The translations under genes were made by a program, and so were the position numbers. From positions 1 through 64,000 of the forward strand of contig JAURVB010013185.1 in assembly GCA_033002965.1 (NCBI GenBank): 64,000 nucleotides of DNA, read 5' to 3'. Positions 24,370-34,935 of this stretch are shown here, one piece after another; within the stretch, counting starts at the first letter, position 1, and each line of letters opens with the position of its first letter. The stretch is from Piper betle (lineage: Eukaryota > Streptophyta > Magnoliopsida > Piperales > Piperaceae). Below the pieces are notes generated by a model, which was given only the letters and a program-made list of their open reading frames with translations, ran no database searches and was not told the DNA's origin.

Positions 24370-24607
24370 ATATTAAATCTTGATATAATTAATTAGAACT
24401 TAAATAGGGATTAAAAATACCTAGATTGATGTAATATAGGATGACTAAGTCTTTGATATGCAATTCAATCCTCCCATAGTCTCCACAGACTGAAGTTTGA
24501 TTTCTAGAACCAAACTTGCTTTCCACAACAGTCTCTTTTTTGTAATTCTATAAAATAATGTACGTACAAAATAATACCCGAGTTCTCCTTATATGAAAAG
24601 AGAAATA

Positions 24608-24612
24608 TTTAT
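24608..24612. repeat. Left TSD of solo LTR B1
   Basis: TTTAT here and TTTAT at 29793-29797 are identical and flank the TG...CA ends. Confidence 0.9.
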
Positions 24613-25009
24613 TGCAAAACCAGGGCTGCCCGCCCAAGGGTTTTTAATGTCGGTTCTATTATTACCTACATCGGGTTAATAAGGTCCAACCCCTCTTGCT
24701 GTGGTTCGTGTATGATGTGCTATAAGTTGTCTGACATTAGCCTCCTTCGGCATTCGGTACCCTTGTTTGAATGCGGCATGCCTGGCTTTTTTATGTTTGG
24801 TGTAATCTAATCGTACGTAGTTAGACGTTAGGACCGTGCCCCTTGCGTGTCTTTAGTGTGTTTGCCGTGTGTTTGATAACTTTTCGAACCGTCCTAGCCC
24901 TTTTTGTGACTTGCAGTGCAATTCCCGAGATAGGTCTGATTGCTTTAGGGTAAAAACCCTAAGTTTTGGGGTTTTGAGATAACCCAATCCATACCTCTTT
25001 TAGCTAACC

Positions 25010-25200
25010 CAACCCATACTTCTTTAGCTAGCCCAACCCATACCTCTATAGGTATAACACTTATACCTTTATATGAATGACACCTATACCTCTATAGGTA
25101 TGACACTCATACCTCTACGACATCAACAAGCCAACCCATACCTCCTCATCGAACTGATACTTCTTTAAGTATGGTACCCATACCTATAACATCACCAAAC
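25010..25200. repeat. CCCATACCTCT-type short repeats in LTR B1
   Basis: Units such as CCATACCTCTTTAGCTA, CCATACCTCTATAGGTA and TGACACCTATACC recur several times in slightly different forms upstream of the TATA-like site. The B2 copy keeps only two or three related units (63120-63190), so the number of units varies between copies. They may be promoter elements of the LTR; that is inference. Confidence 0.6.
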
Positions 25201-27550
25201 CAACTACCCTTTATTCTATAAAATCCACCCCTTCTCTCACCTTTTCACCATTTCTCCTTCCCTTCTCCCCTCCAACCACTTTCTTCTACTCTCCTTGGCC
25301 TTCTTCTTCCTCCTTGGAGCTCCAAGCAACTCCCTCCAGGTTTCTAGCATCCTTGGGTGGTAGGCTTTGAGGTTGGATGCCTCAAAAGACCTCCCCTTGG
25401 TCTTTACTCGTTAGCATCAGGTTTGGGCTATCCCTATTTCTTGTTGTTTGATGTGCATTGCTAGTATAATTCCATGAATTTATTTTTAGAATATTTTTAT
25501 CATGTACATCTGAATGTTAGGATAATTTTGAGTACCCATTTATTGTATTTATCCAAGTAAATAAATAGATATGATTTTTATAATGCATGTAGTTCATTTA
25601 TATGTACCATTTCAATTTAAAAATCATATCTTGCCATTTTGATGTTTCATTTACACGATTCTTACTTTCTTGGACTCAAAACATGTAGATATACAACTTT
25701 TATGTTGGGTGTTTTACATTCCATGCCCTAGAATTTGCATGTCTAAGGGTAAAAATTGAGGAAAGGTAGCGACTTGGACCATTATAGTGATATAAGCACC
25801 CCTTTCTCCAATTTTTACTCGCTGACCTTCTAAGATCTGTTGATGCACAACATGCCATATTTTTCATGGTAATTTTATGAGTTCTTAGTAAAATTTTAAT
25901 CCTAATATAACCACTAAATAATCATGAACATAACCTATAAGTGTGCCCTGTATTTCTTATGTGTTTATGATTGTGAGTGCGATCTGTGATTGTGTGGTAT
26001 TTTAAGCCATGAATTTTAGACAAATAAAATATTGTAAAATTATATGATACTTCACTGATTGTCTAATTGAAAGATGTGAATTTTGGGAATGGGTAAAAAT
26101 GATCTCGGTATGCGTTAGAGGTGTTTACCTGGATAATGTGATGATGTTGGGTGAAAACCCTAGTTTTTCACTCCAATTGTAAATTACCTTAAAATAGGTT
26201 AACAGTGTTGGATTTTAGTAAAACTTGGTCCACACCTTACACTATGTCTCAGTAGCACCGTGACCAATTTTGGGACTATTTGGGTAGGTTTCTAATTTTA
26301 TTTGTAAATTTTAAATTTGTTAGGGTCTAAATAGCTCCAGAAACAGCCCATTTAGTGACCCAAATTATAAAATCCACTTAGGCCAATTTACAAAGTAAAT
26401 TTATCCTATATCTTACTGGACTCAAGATCATTGTGTCAGCTAACTAGGCCCACTGACCCAAGCCTATTTGGAGTCTTTTAGCCCATGAACGAATGGTTAC
26501 AAAACTGGTGCGCAGCACTGTAACACTGTTCCAGCCCTTAAGGCCGAGATTATTGAGCCTTGTTCCCCTTGATTGGCCTATAGACCAGCCATAGAGAAAT
26601 TTACCTATGAACCTAGAGTGTAAGGGACAACCCATCACAATTTCAGCCCATTTGGACATTATTAGGCCCGTCCAAAAAATTATCTAATAAGCCCATTCGA
26701 TTTTAGAATTGATTAAAACCCATTAAGTGAACATGAAACCAAAACCTTAATTAATTTACCTAATATGGTTTAAATCTTCACTTAGGGTACAATTAAGATA
26801 ATTAAGTGATATTAAGTGCTTAGCTTGTGTGGAGGCTTTGCCTCATTTTACGTACCGATGTGACCAAATTCTCATTCGATTCCATCTCCATGTTAGGTAT
26901 CATAGGTGAGCTTACCGACTAGAATACAGAGCTCTACTCATCCAGGTCCTTAGGACTCTCCTTTGTTTGATCTCTCCTTGACTCCATGCGTGTCAAGTTT
27001 AATAGTGTTTTAGACGTAGGACGACATCAGCGGTCTTTTATCGGATCCCTCCTATGTCGGGCCATTTAGCCGTATTTTCTACACATGTTTAATAAAACTA
27101 CAAGGATGAGACCCCTTGTTGGTTTTCAAATTAAAGCTCTAGAAATATATAAGACAAGCCTCTTTCCTAAACCTATTATAGAAGTTTGTGCATTTTTATG
27201 GATTTCATGAATGAGAGAGTGAACGTTATGGAGATATGTATAAATCACACTAGTACTCCCTGGGGTAGTGCGATGTATGAGGGTACTGCATAATGAAGCA
27301 CATTTCTAGAATTTATGACACTAACTTAACTATTCCTTTTACCACTCGAGTACTATGACGGGTGTAATATGGAGGATGTAAGAGCATAAGCATTATATGT
27401 ATGAATATGAATATTAGCCGTGCATGCGAGCTAACACTTATTTAAGTATGTTTGCTTACCGGCCAGTGTGAGGCAATTTTGAAGTTTTGTAAGTTCTGTG
27501 GCCCATTTGCCAGCTTGTTATTTTACTGGTAGTTATTTGGACCAGTAATT

Positions 27551-27690
27551 AAATTTATTTGATTATTTACATGGTTTTCTATTATATGTAGGTAAGGTTA
27601 CCTAGCGTTGGCCAGCCTAATCAAATTTATTTGATTACTGACGTGGTTTTCTATTATATGTAGGTGAGGTTCCCTGGCATTAGCTGGCCT
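27551..27690. repeat. Tandem duplication, period about 72, in LTR B1
   Basis: The block from AAATTTATTTGATTA through TTTTCTATTATATGTAGG to the GGCCAGCCT/TGGCCTAG end is present twice, starting near 27551 and 27623, with some substitutions. Confidence 0.8.
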
Positions 27691-28424
27691 AGGTGCATGA
27701 ATCAAATGGCACAATGGTGGTGTTGGCGGGTGCCCTATGTTATGTTGTTTGTTTTAGACTATGTATTTTGTGGACAACTATATGATGGGTATATGCCCTA
27801 ACTATGTGAACCTTATACGATTAAGATGTATGCTTTAATGGTTGTGCTAGCATATTTTAACTTTATATTATTATATTTTACGGTTGAGTTATAATACTTT
27901 GAGGCAAAGCTAACTAGCGTCTGCAAGATATATAAGCCCCAGAGTCCTAGAATATGATGAAAAATTAACTCAGGTACATGAAATATATTCACTTGTAACT
28001 GTTTATGTGTTAGAGTAACGTGGGTAGAGGAGCTTACGGTTCACACTGCTTGAAGACTCACATGAAGTCCGGATATTAGGGTTTGATGCCCTGATACTCG
28101 ATGATGTTGTGTAATTCTCTGACATTTTAATTATTACTTATGTAGGGTATGTGGAATAAGTAACCATGACCCTTGTTTAAATACCTGCATCATCTTCATG
28201 TAATTAATAAGAAGACCTAAGCCAATTACTTAAACTAAGTAGTAGAAATATGATACACATAACAACATGTAACCTCAAAATTATAGTGGGTATAGTTGGG
28301 AGTGATAATTACATTTTAAAGTCACCGCTCATAATTGTCGGGCTGGTTCTACCTCTATTACGATTAAGGGTGTTCATATAGAAATCATTTAAGTCTAAGA
28401 TACACCTTTATAGTATGAACTTAT

Positions 28425-29635
28425 TAAGCGTTTAAAATATATAATATTTACCCATGTTTTTAATATGATTTTGTACTTCCCGGGTATAAACATTAATTAA
28501 AGTAATATTTTACTTTATTTTTTTAGTTAATTAATATTTTATTATTTATACTTAATTTTGGTATTTCAATGCAGAAAAAGATGAATAAATTATGCTTTGA
28601 ATTTGATTAGTCATGACATTTGGCGCCATCCAATGGCTACAATGTATGGTGTTCAATGGAGTCGAACAGTTGGAAACTTAAAGGGACATTATAATTAATT
28701 AGATTACGTCGATTTGTGAACACCCTCTTCGAATTCTTGTATCTCTACTTCTATATAAAGGGGTGGTCATTTATTATTAATCATATCTTATCTCTTGGCT
28801 TCGGAGTGTAGTGAAAGTAGTAGTTCTAGTTTTTGTAATTCCTTTTTCTTTTATAATAAAAATTAGTTTCTTTTTTATAATTTTTTCTATTTTTATTATG
28901 GAGTAGTTTTATATTTTGTTCTAGAGAAGAATAGAACTTAACATGATTTAATTGAATTCATTTCACCTCTTATTCTTTTATTCAATCGGATTGTTTAAAT
29001 TGTCATGTTCTTAATGCTAAAAGTAGATTGATCACCTATTTTTTAGATCATGAGGTTTAATTAGATTTCGGGAGAAATTAATTAGATTAGTCATTGATAA
29101 TTCATCATACGACGAGTCTTTTGACTTGTTTGTCGTTGTGGTCGGAAGATACACAACACCGTATGCAGTTGTAAGGCAATTCTTAATGCATTATTTTGTT
29201 GATTAATCAATTATCACCTGGATGTAGAAATTGAGGCAAAATAATAGAAGTATGAAGGAGCGGAGGTAAAATAATAGAAGTATGAAGGAGCGGAGGCAAA
29301 ATAATAGAAGTATGAAGGAGCGGGAGCCACCATGTCATATAAGTATCCTAGATCAACAATCCAAGGGAATAAAAGATAAGAGTAAGATTTGATGAGATTA
29401 AATTCATGTTAAGGGAAATTCGACTCTAAAACGAGTTTTATAATTTTAACTTCGCCTTTAATTTAAAGATATTACTTAGATTTAGTTAAGTTCGTTGTCT
29501 TTGTTTTGTCTTTCATTTTATTCTCTTTAATTAAGTTAGGAAATTCATCTCCTTATGGGACAATACTCAATGTTATCATTATAATATTTGTTTCGACGAT
29601 GTATACTTGCATGTTATTGAAAATAGTCTCTACAC
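28425..29635. mobile_element. Unidentified block inserted in solo LTR B1
   Basis: This AT-rich block has no counterpart in the B2 copy. It includes TTTGGCGCCATCC at 28620, a promoter-like TATATAAAGGGGTGG at 28754-28768, and the 30-bp triple repeat at 29233-29322. No terminal inverted repeats, LTR pair or coding domain was recognised and the exact junctions and TSD could not be fixed. It could be an unfamiliar transposable element or a deletion derivative of one. Confidence 0.4.
29233..29322. repeat. Three tandem copies of a 30-bp unit
   Basis: Units at 29233-29262, 29263-29292 and 29293-29322 start GAGGCAAAATAATAGAAG or GAGGTAAAATAATAGAAG and end GAAGGAGCG. Only one base differs among them, indicating a recent expansion. 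Confidence 0.92.
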
Positions 29636-29958
29636 GCATTCTATGAAAACCAAACCATAGTGTCCGTCTTAAGTCTCCAGGGAAGGTTGAGATCTACTTC
29701 CGTAAAGTCTGTATATAATAGCCCAACGATTAGCTTCTAAGTTATAATATCACAAGTTGGTCCATCCCTTTGGGCCGAATTAGGGTATTACATTTATCAT
29801 TTTCTAACAACTAAGGATTTGGAAAATTTATCTCTTCCTTAACTAATAAGGATATGTATATATTTGTATATATATTTTTATAAAATCTATTAGATATATT
29901 TATTTAAATTTGGATGAGGCACACTATTATAGGTGTATCTCTATTGTATATGCCAACA

Positions 29959-32367
29959 TGTATTAATATCCGTATTTAAAACTTAGGTTGGGCGAAAAAA
30001 ATCGTTGATTGGAAATGTCTAGCTTTTTTATTTCGACAAACCTCGTATATAATTATCTACAACCTGGTGGTGACGAATGGAAGACAGCTTTTGCTTGTAT
30101 AGCCGTCAATAGCTGCCTTGTGTCTCACCCTAACAGGCAAACCATTTGATGGGCAGCATGATTGAGGAATATGTAAGGTGTAGCAATCTCAAAGGTTCAT
30201 CTCAACAAAAACAGAATTAGATGCCAAAAATCTGAATTGGGTAGCCTCTTTTCTGGGTGGAGAAGCTAAAGCCTTTGCATAAACTACTACACTTGATATT
30301 GGTATGCGAAAGCATGGATGTTGCAGCCTTGAGTTGGGCAGGGATGCCCAAGTGCACATTTCAACAACTGCGAGTACTAGACAAATGGGTAACGTTACTC
30401 CATACATACATAGATTTCCTCATGTGTTGCTTGGCACATCTTCTCTAATTTGTGAACTCGAATGTGGGTCCACAAATATCACGCGTATATATAAATATAT
30501 ATATCTCTGCTAAAAGCATAAGCTGTTTGGTCATAAAAGATTCATTCAATATGTACTTTGACATTTTGAAAAAAATCATATATATTTTGTTCATCTACTA
30601 CGCATTTTTTAGATTTTGGGTATGAGTTGCGGCTTTAGTCTAATTTTTGAAAAATTCTAAAATATTTCATTATTTATATGTTTAGAATCTAGGATTTTGG
30701 TTTCGAATATGGATGATTCTCACACCTGTATAGCATCCCCAAAGACTTGGATATCACCCTCTTCGTTACAATTCTAATTGTGGAAAGATCTATTAGATAG
30801 AGTCTTTATAGAAGAGTGTTATATTACTTTTATTTTCTACAAATTAAAACCCTTCCACTATTTTGTAAAATGGACTTTTTATTAAAGATAGAATTAGGGT
30901 TTCTCACCACTGGTTTTTCAGTGAGAAGACTTTGGTGTCGGCTCCTTTCCGTATGTGATTTAATCATCCACTGATTTAACATTCAAAAACAATCTTTTTC
31001 GTCTAGATACTCCTTACTTTATTAATTATAGTTTTCACATTTTAAGGGTTGAAAGCTACAAATGCTTGTCATTGCATAATATCAGCGCCCCATGAAGGAT
31101 CATTCTAATTATTGATTAAAAGAAAATTAATTTACCACATGAAGGAACGTTGTAATTAATTTTTAAGACACATAATGAAGGAACATTAAGCGGCAACACT
31201 TGAAATTTCCCTAATGGAAACTGCCCATTATAAGAGATCAAGGGGCAACATATAATATACAAGATTGCAAGTGAATGACAAATAAAAAGCATACATTGTA
31301 AAGTGATGAACATGATGAAAGCTGCCCCAAGTTTCATTTTCCACCGTCACCAGATCTTAGTTAATTATACATACATAAGGAGGAGCCCAAACTTCGATTT
31401 TTATTTAGATGGAGCTTTTTGATATGAAATGTTGTACAAATTACTTCTTTTGCATGATCATATTCCTGAAATAAAACAAAGAACAAAATTTACATGAGTT
31501 TTCTAGGCAACCCATCTACTAATATTGTTGATAAATTCATAATCATCATAAAACTCGCTGGTATATATGCATTTAATCACGTCCACATGAAAATGGTTGT
31601 AAAATACATATAATATGATTATAATTATACAATTTTTTATATTTAATTTCTTGTCTTAACTACGATTTTAATTTCATTTACAGAACTTTGATATATTGGT
31701 ACTACAAAAGAAAGTACCTATCAGAGGTATAGAGGATATTTGGCTATGGTAACTGATGCATTCATAATTAATTGATTTCTATCGGGAAACTAATTTCATT
31801 AATGTCCAACGAATAACAAAATGATCAATTATTAAATCACATAGTAGAAAAATTAAAAGCTCTAATTTATGTATATATGAATAACAAAAAAGATTAAATG
31901 AAATTTAATTGGTGTGTACAGTTTCTTATTGTAGCTTGTAAATTTTAGCTTCTTGAAACAAAGTTGAAACTGACATGCCGTGCAGGTAGCTTTGTACTTC
32001 TCTTTTTTTCTTTCTCTAAATGCTTAGGCTTTGACTGTATAGGTGTTACAGACTACACATATTTGCAGAGAGAGAGAGAGAGCTACTACTCATTCCCAGG
32101 CCTAGAAAGATGAGTTCTCGCTTTCATGAATTGTTTAAAATAAAATGCAGCAAGTTTCAAATCACCAGATTTCTGCTATCGTTTGCAGTGATCCTATGCA
32201 TCATATGCATTCTTTGAGTATGTTTCAAACAAAAACCCATGTTTGGTTTCTTGCTAATTGGTTGTGTATGTTTTTGTCTTAATAAAGGAATCTCATCTCA
32301 TGAATTATAAGCTAGATCTCTTTCTTGGTCTTATTAAAACTGCTAAAAGAAATCATTGCTCATCACC
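29959..32367. other. Intergenic DNA downstream of YABBY5
   Basis: No recognisable gene. Short frames at 30189-30513 have no family motif. An (AG)n stretch occurs near 32067-32081. The last few hundred bases on the right should contain the 3' untranslated region of the YABBY gene. Confidence 0.5.
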
Positions 32368-34710
32368 TTAGTTTTGCTGGTTGTTAGTCTCCAACATAAG
32401 GCCAAAATGAATGTGAGGAAAGTGTGCCCACTGCAAATAGCAAAACAGTAGCATTATATCTGAATCTGATCTACAAATAAATCGACACTTCTCTTAAAAA
32501 TTTTAAGTAATATCACCAAGGTAAATATCATGCACCTCCCCTAATATAATTTATAGGATAGCAAATTTTTTAATTGCTAACCTTGTTAATTAGTTATATT
32601 TTTAATTGAAACCTAGTGGAAGCTGCTATAGGTTTCTTACATTTTTAGCTGCTGTGCTGAAGGCTTCCCTGTGGCTTATAGCTGGGTTATTAGCCTTGAT
32701 CCTTTGAATCTCCTCCCTGCCCACAGATTATATATAAAATAGGTTAATAATGTTGTTCCAAAAATAATATTATAAAGGAAAAATTGGGAGGGCACTCTAT
32801 ATGTTATTACTTGATGAATTGGTTGTAAACAGATGGGACTCTTAGCCTTTTCTCTGGAGCTGTTTGGATGATACAATCCCAAAATGTAACAGTTGATCAT
32901 GAAAAACAGCTATTTACGTAATTTATATTTGACAATCTTACGACGGCTGTTAGTGATCCTCTCTTCATGGTGAGCAGCAATGGGTCGGAAGGAGTTTGCC
33001 TTGTTGTTTCTGGAAGAAGATGGATAGTCCACATACCTGTAATCCTGGGTAGGGAAGCATGGTGCCTGGTATATAATCATGTCCAACCATATTTAAAAAA
33101 GTAGTGTTCAAATTGGGACATTTGATGGGGAGCAGATAAATATTTACTTTACATTCTATGTTCGAGTTCTAGTTAGAATCATATATATGAACACCAGAGG
33201 TAGAAGAAAAACTAGTCTGTGCCATGGCACATTCTATATATCCCAACAGTTTGAAGGTGGTCCATGGATACATTGAACAGGCTTTCTGCCACTTCTCCTT
33301 TTCCTCATCAAAAGTAACAAATCACTTCGGTAGTAGAAATCAGACATGAATCTCCAGGTTGTGTTCCACATGGACAAGACAAGCAAGCAACCTTTGAGCT
33401 GGCTTAGCCCACCCATCAATCAAATCACTACCATATTTAGTTGGAAAAACACCATTTTTTATCAAGCACTGGTGAAAAGGGTGTTTCTAACAGACCACTA
33501 TTGCACCTCCTTCAAAAAATGGCGCTATAGCTTCTTAAGAAGAAGATTGAACCCAAAAAAATTAAGAGAATCATCCCAGAGTCATGATCAGAGAAAGAGA
33601 GAGAAGCTGGTAACTAGTGGTAGAGAAGAATTTAGGTGGTAGAAATTTGATGCATATAATGGTGGAATTGATGTGTACCTGGATGTCTGGCCAGGACTGT
33701 GCAGAGTGCAAGGCGGTGGCCATGTTCACGGACCACAGATGGGTGCAATGGCCACACCGGATTGTGACTATGTCGAATAGACTGCTGCATGGCACGCTTA
33801 CCTGCATCAAACAAAAACATATCAGATTTTAGGATTTCTGAATTTTATAAGTTTCCTGAATCAGAGATCAGATGATTTGCAGATATGTTATATACATATC
33901 AGATCAACTTAACCTCCTTGGTTTATAGATTTATTTGTTGGCCTGACCAGGTACACACAAACCAAAGTAACATAAAGACATCATATGGAAACTAACCAAG
34001 ATCTGGTAAGCCTTTTTTTCTAGGGCTTTTGACTCAAAAAGAAATTAATTCATTTCATGAAGGAGAATTGACAAAACTTACCATTGTTATATACGTTTTA
34101 GGAGGTGAAACACTAGTTCTAGATTTGACTGGTGCCTAATGAAATTACTAACAAAAACATACGTCAATAATATGTTTAACTTTTCCTGTCATGATGATCA
34201 TATATGCATTGCATAATATTTTCTTTCAATCATGTGTAATCAGTTGGCTCGGATGACCATGTTTCAATGAACAAAAGCTGATTCTTTAATCATGTTTTGG
34301 GGGTAAAACCTTCTACTAAAATTTAGCAAAAAGGGCAAGCAAAATGCTATGGGTCAATCCCTGAAAAGAAAGAGGAAAAAACGCATAAAACTTTGAAGAA
34401 GCTAACCAAATTTCATAGTAAAATCACAGTATAAACTAAAGTACCAACCTTAAACTTGAAAAAAATAGCAAAGGAAAAAAACCTAAACATGACCATCAAG
34501 ATCTAGAAGCTGAATCTTGAGGTTTTGATAAAACATAAAATATTTTGAAGAAGACAAATTGAGCAGTTGACATATGACCCTATAAACAAACAACATGATT
34601 TGCATCATCATATACATGCATAATATTATATGTACCGCTAAGGTGATGTTGCAGAACTTGCAAGGAATGTAACAAACTTTCTCAGACCCAATATCAACGA
34701 AGCTCGACAT
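32368..34710 (-). CDS. YAB5: YABBY transcription factor, YABBY5-like, six exons
   Basis: YABBY proteins are plant nuclear DNA-binding factors that help set lateral-organ and leaf polarity. Exons (plus-strand coordinates, read right to left): 34710-34636, 33801-33679, 33044-32942, 32859-32811, 32716-32641, 32430-32368. All have GT donors and AG acceptors, phases agree, and the 489-nt reading frame gives 162 residues. The C2C2 zinc finger is CKFC (17-20) with RCGHC (C41, C44). The HMG-like YABBY domain starts [17 protein letters not shown] (101-117), continues [19 protein letters not shown] and ends [40 protein letters not shown] points to the YAB5 group rather than YAB1/2/3. An upstream in-frame ATG at 34734 exists, but the short N-terminus at 34710 fits the family. 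All key residues are present, so it is probably functional. Confidence 0.94.
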
Positions 34711-34914
34711 GTCTAGACTTGAAATGATTCCCAACTCAGATACAACAAGAAATTATAGAGCCTCTTTTTCTCAGAAGACAAACAGATCATATATAAAAGA
34801 GAGAGCAAGGCTGAAGAAAGGGGTATTCTCTATCTTTATAAGATAATGGAAGAGGAAGAGTGAGCTCTGAGTATTAGAAACCTCTTGTTCTTCACCTCTC
34901 CACCTCTCCACCTC

Positions 34915-34935
34915 TCACAACCTTATATACACTAG
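34915..34935 (-). promoter_or_regulatory. Likely TATA box of YABBY5
   Basis: GTATATAAGG on the minus strand (34921-34930) lies about 210 bases before the start codon. Three CACCTCTC units (34893-34916, plus-strand reading) sit just downstream on the transcript side, giving a GAGAGGTG-type purine leader. No expression data are available, so this is sequence-based only. Confidence 0.5.

Larger units (their letters stand above)
24613..29792 (+). mobile_element. Solo LTR B1 (family B) in the Copia 5' LTR, with an internal insertion
   Basis: It starts TGCAAAACCAGGGCTGCCC and ends CCGAATTAGGGTATTACA. The same ordered blocks occur inverted at 60353-63551: TAGCCTCCTTCGG-type words, TCGAACCGTCCTAGCCC, CCCATACCTC units, a pyrimidine-rich leader after TATTCTATAAAATCC (25211), and the terminal GGGCCGAATT. 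B2 is 3.2 kb but B1 is 5.2 kb; alignment by eye shows B1 continuous to about 28424 and again from about 29636, so roughly 1.2 kb inside is foreign. Family B shares several blocks with family A (GGACCAGTAA, TATATGTAGGTAA), so the two are related. Confidence 0.85.
8853..29958 (-). mobile_element. Old Ty1/Copia retrotransposon, minus strand, opened by nested insertions
   Basis: The host element reads right to left: 5' LTR (24370-29958, interrupted), PBS (24357-24369), leader, gag, protease, integrase, reverse transcriptase, RNase H, PPT (9276-9287), 3' LTR (8853-9275). Domain order protease-integrase-RT-RNase H is the Copia order. Three long solo LTRs lie inside it: 11593-14300, 18562-24130 (itself split by 19954-22894) and 24613-29792. 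Subtracting these and their TSDs leaves about 7.6 kb, a normal Copia size with a long leader. Every coding part carries stops or frame changes. A TSD for the host was not convincing (GAGTA on the left, TGTAT on the right). Confidence 0.88.
24370..29958 (-). repeat. 5' LTR of the old Copia element, split by solo LTR B1
   Basis: The two LTR pieces are 24370-24612 and 29798-29958 and together give about 404 bases, close to the 423 of the other LTR. On the minus strand it starts TGTTGGCATATACAATAG. The split lies within the TTTAT target of B1. Divergence from the left LTR is considerable, which makes the host element old. Confidence 0.8.

Noticed and set aside
8848..29963. Target-site duplication of the old Copia element
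   Set aside because: GAGTA on the left and TGTAT on the right do not match. The ends may have decayed or be off by some bases.
33234..33642. Candidate YABBY exons in the ORFs at 33234-33419 and 33346-33642
   Set aside because: The minus-strand frame [10 protein letters not shown] looked like a distorted EKRQR block, but the true exon 4 ([16 protein letters not shown]) was found at 32811-32859 with correct splice sites and phase. The region is intron.
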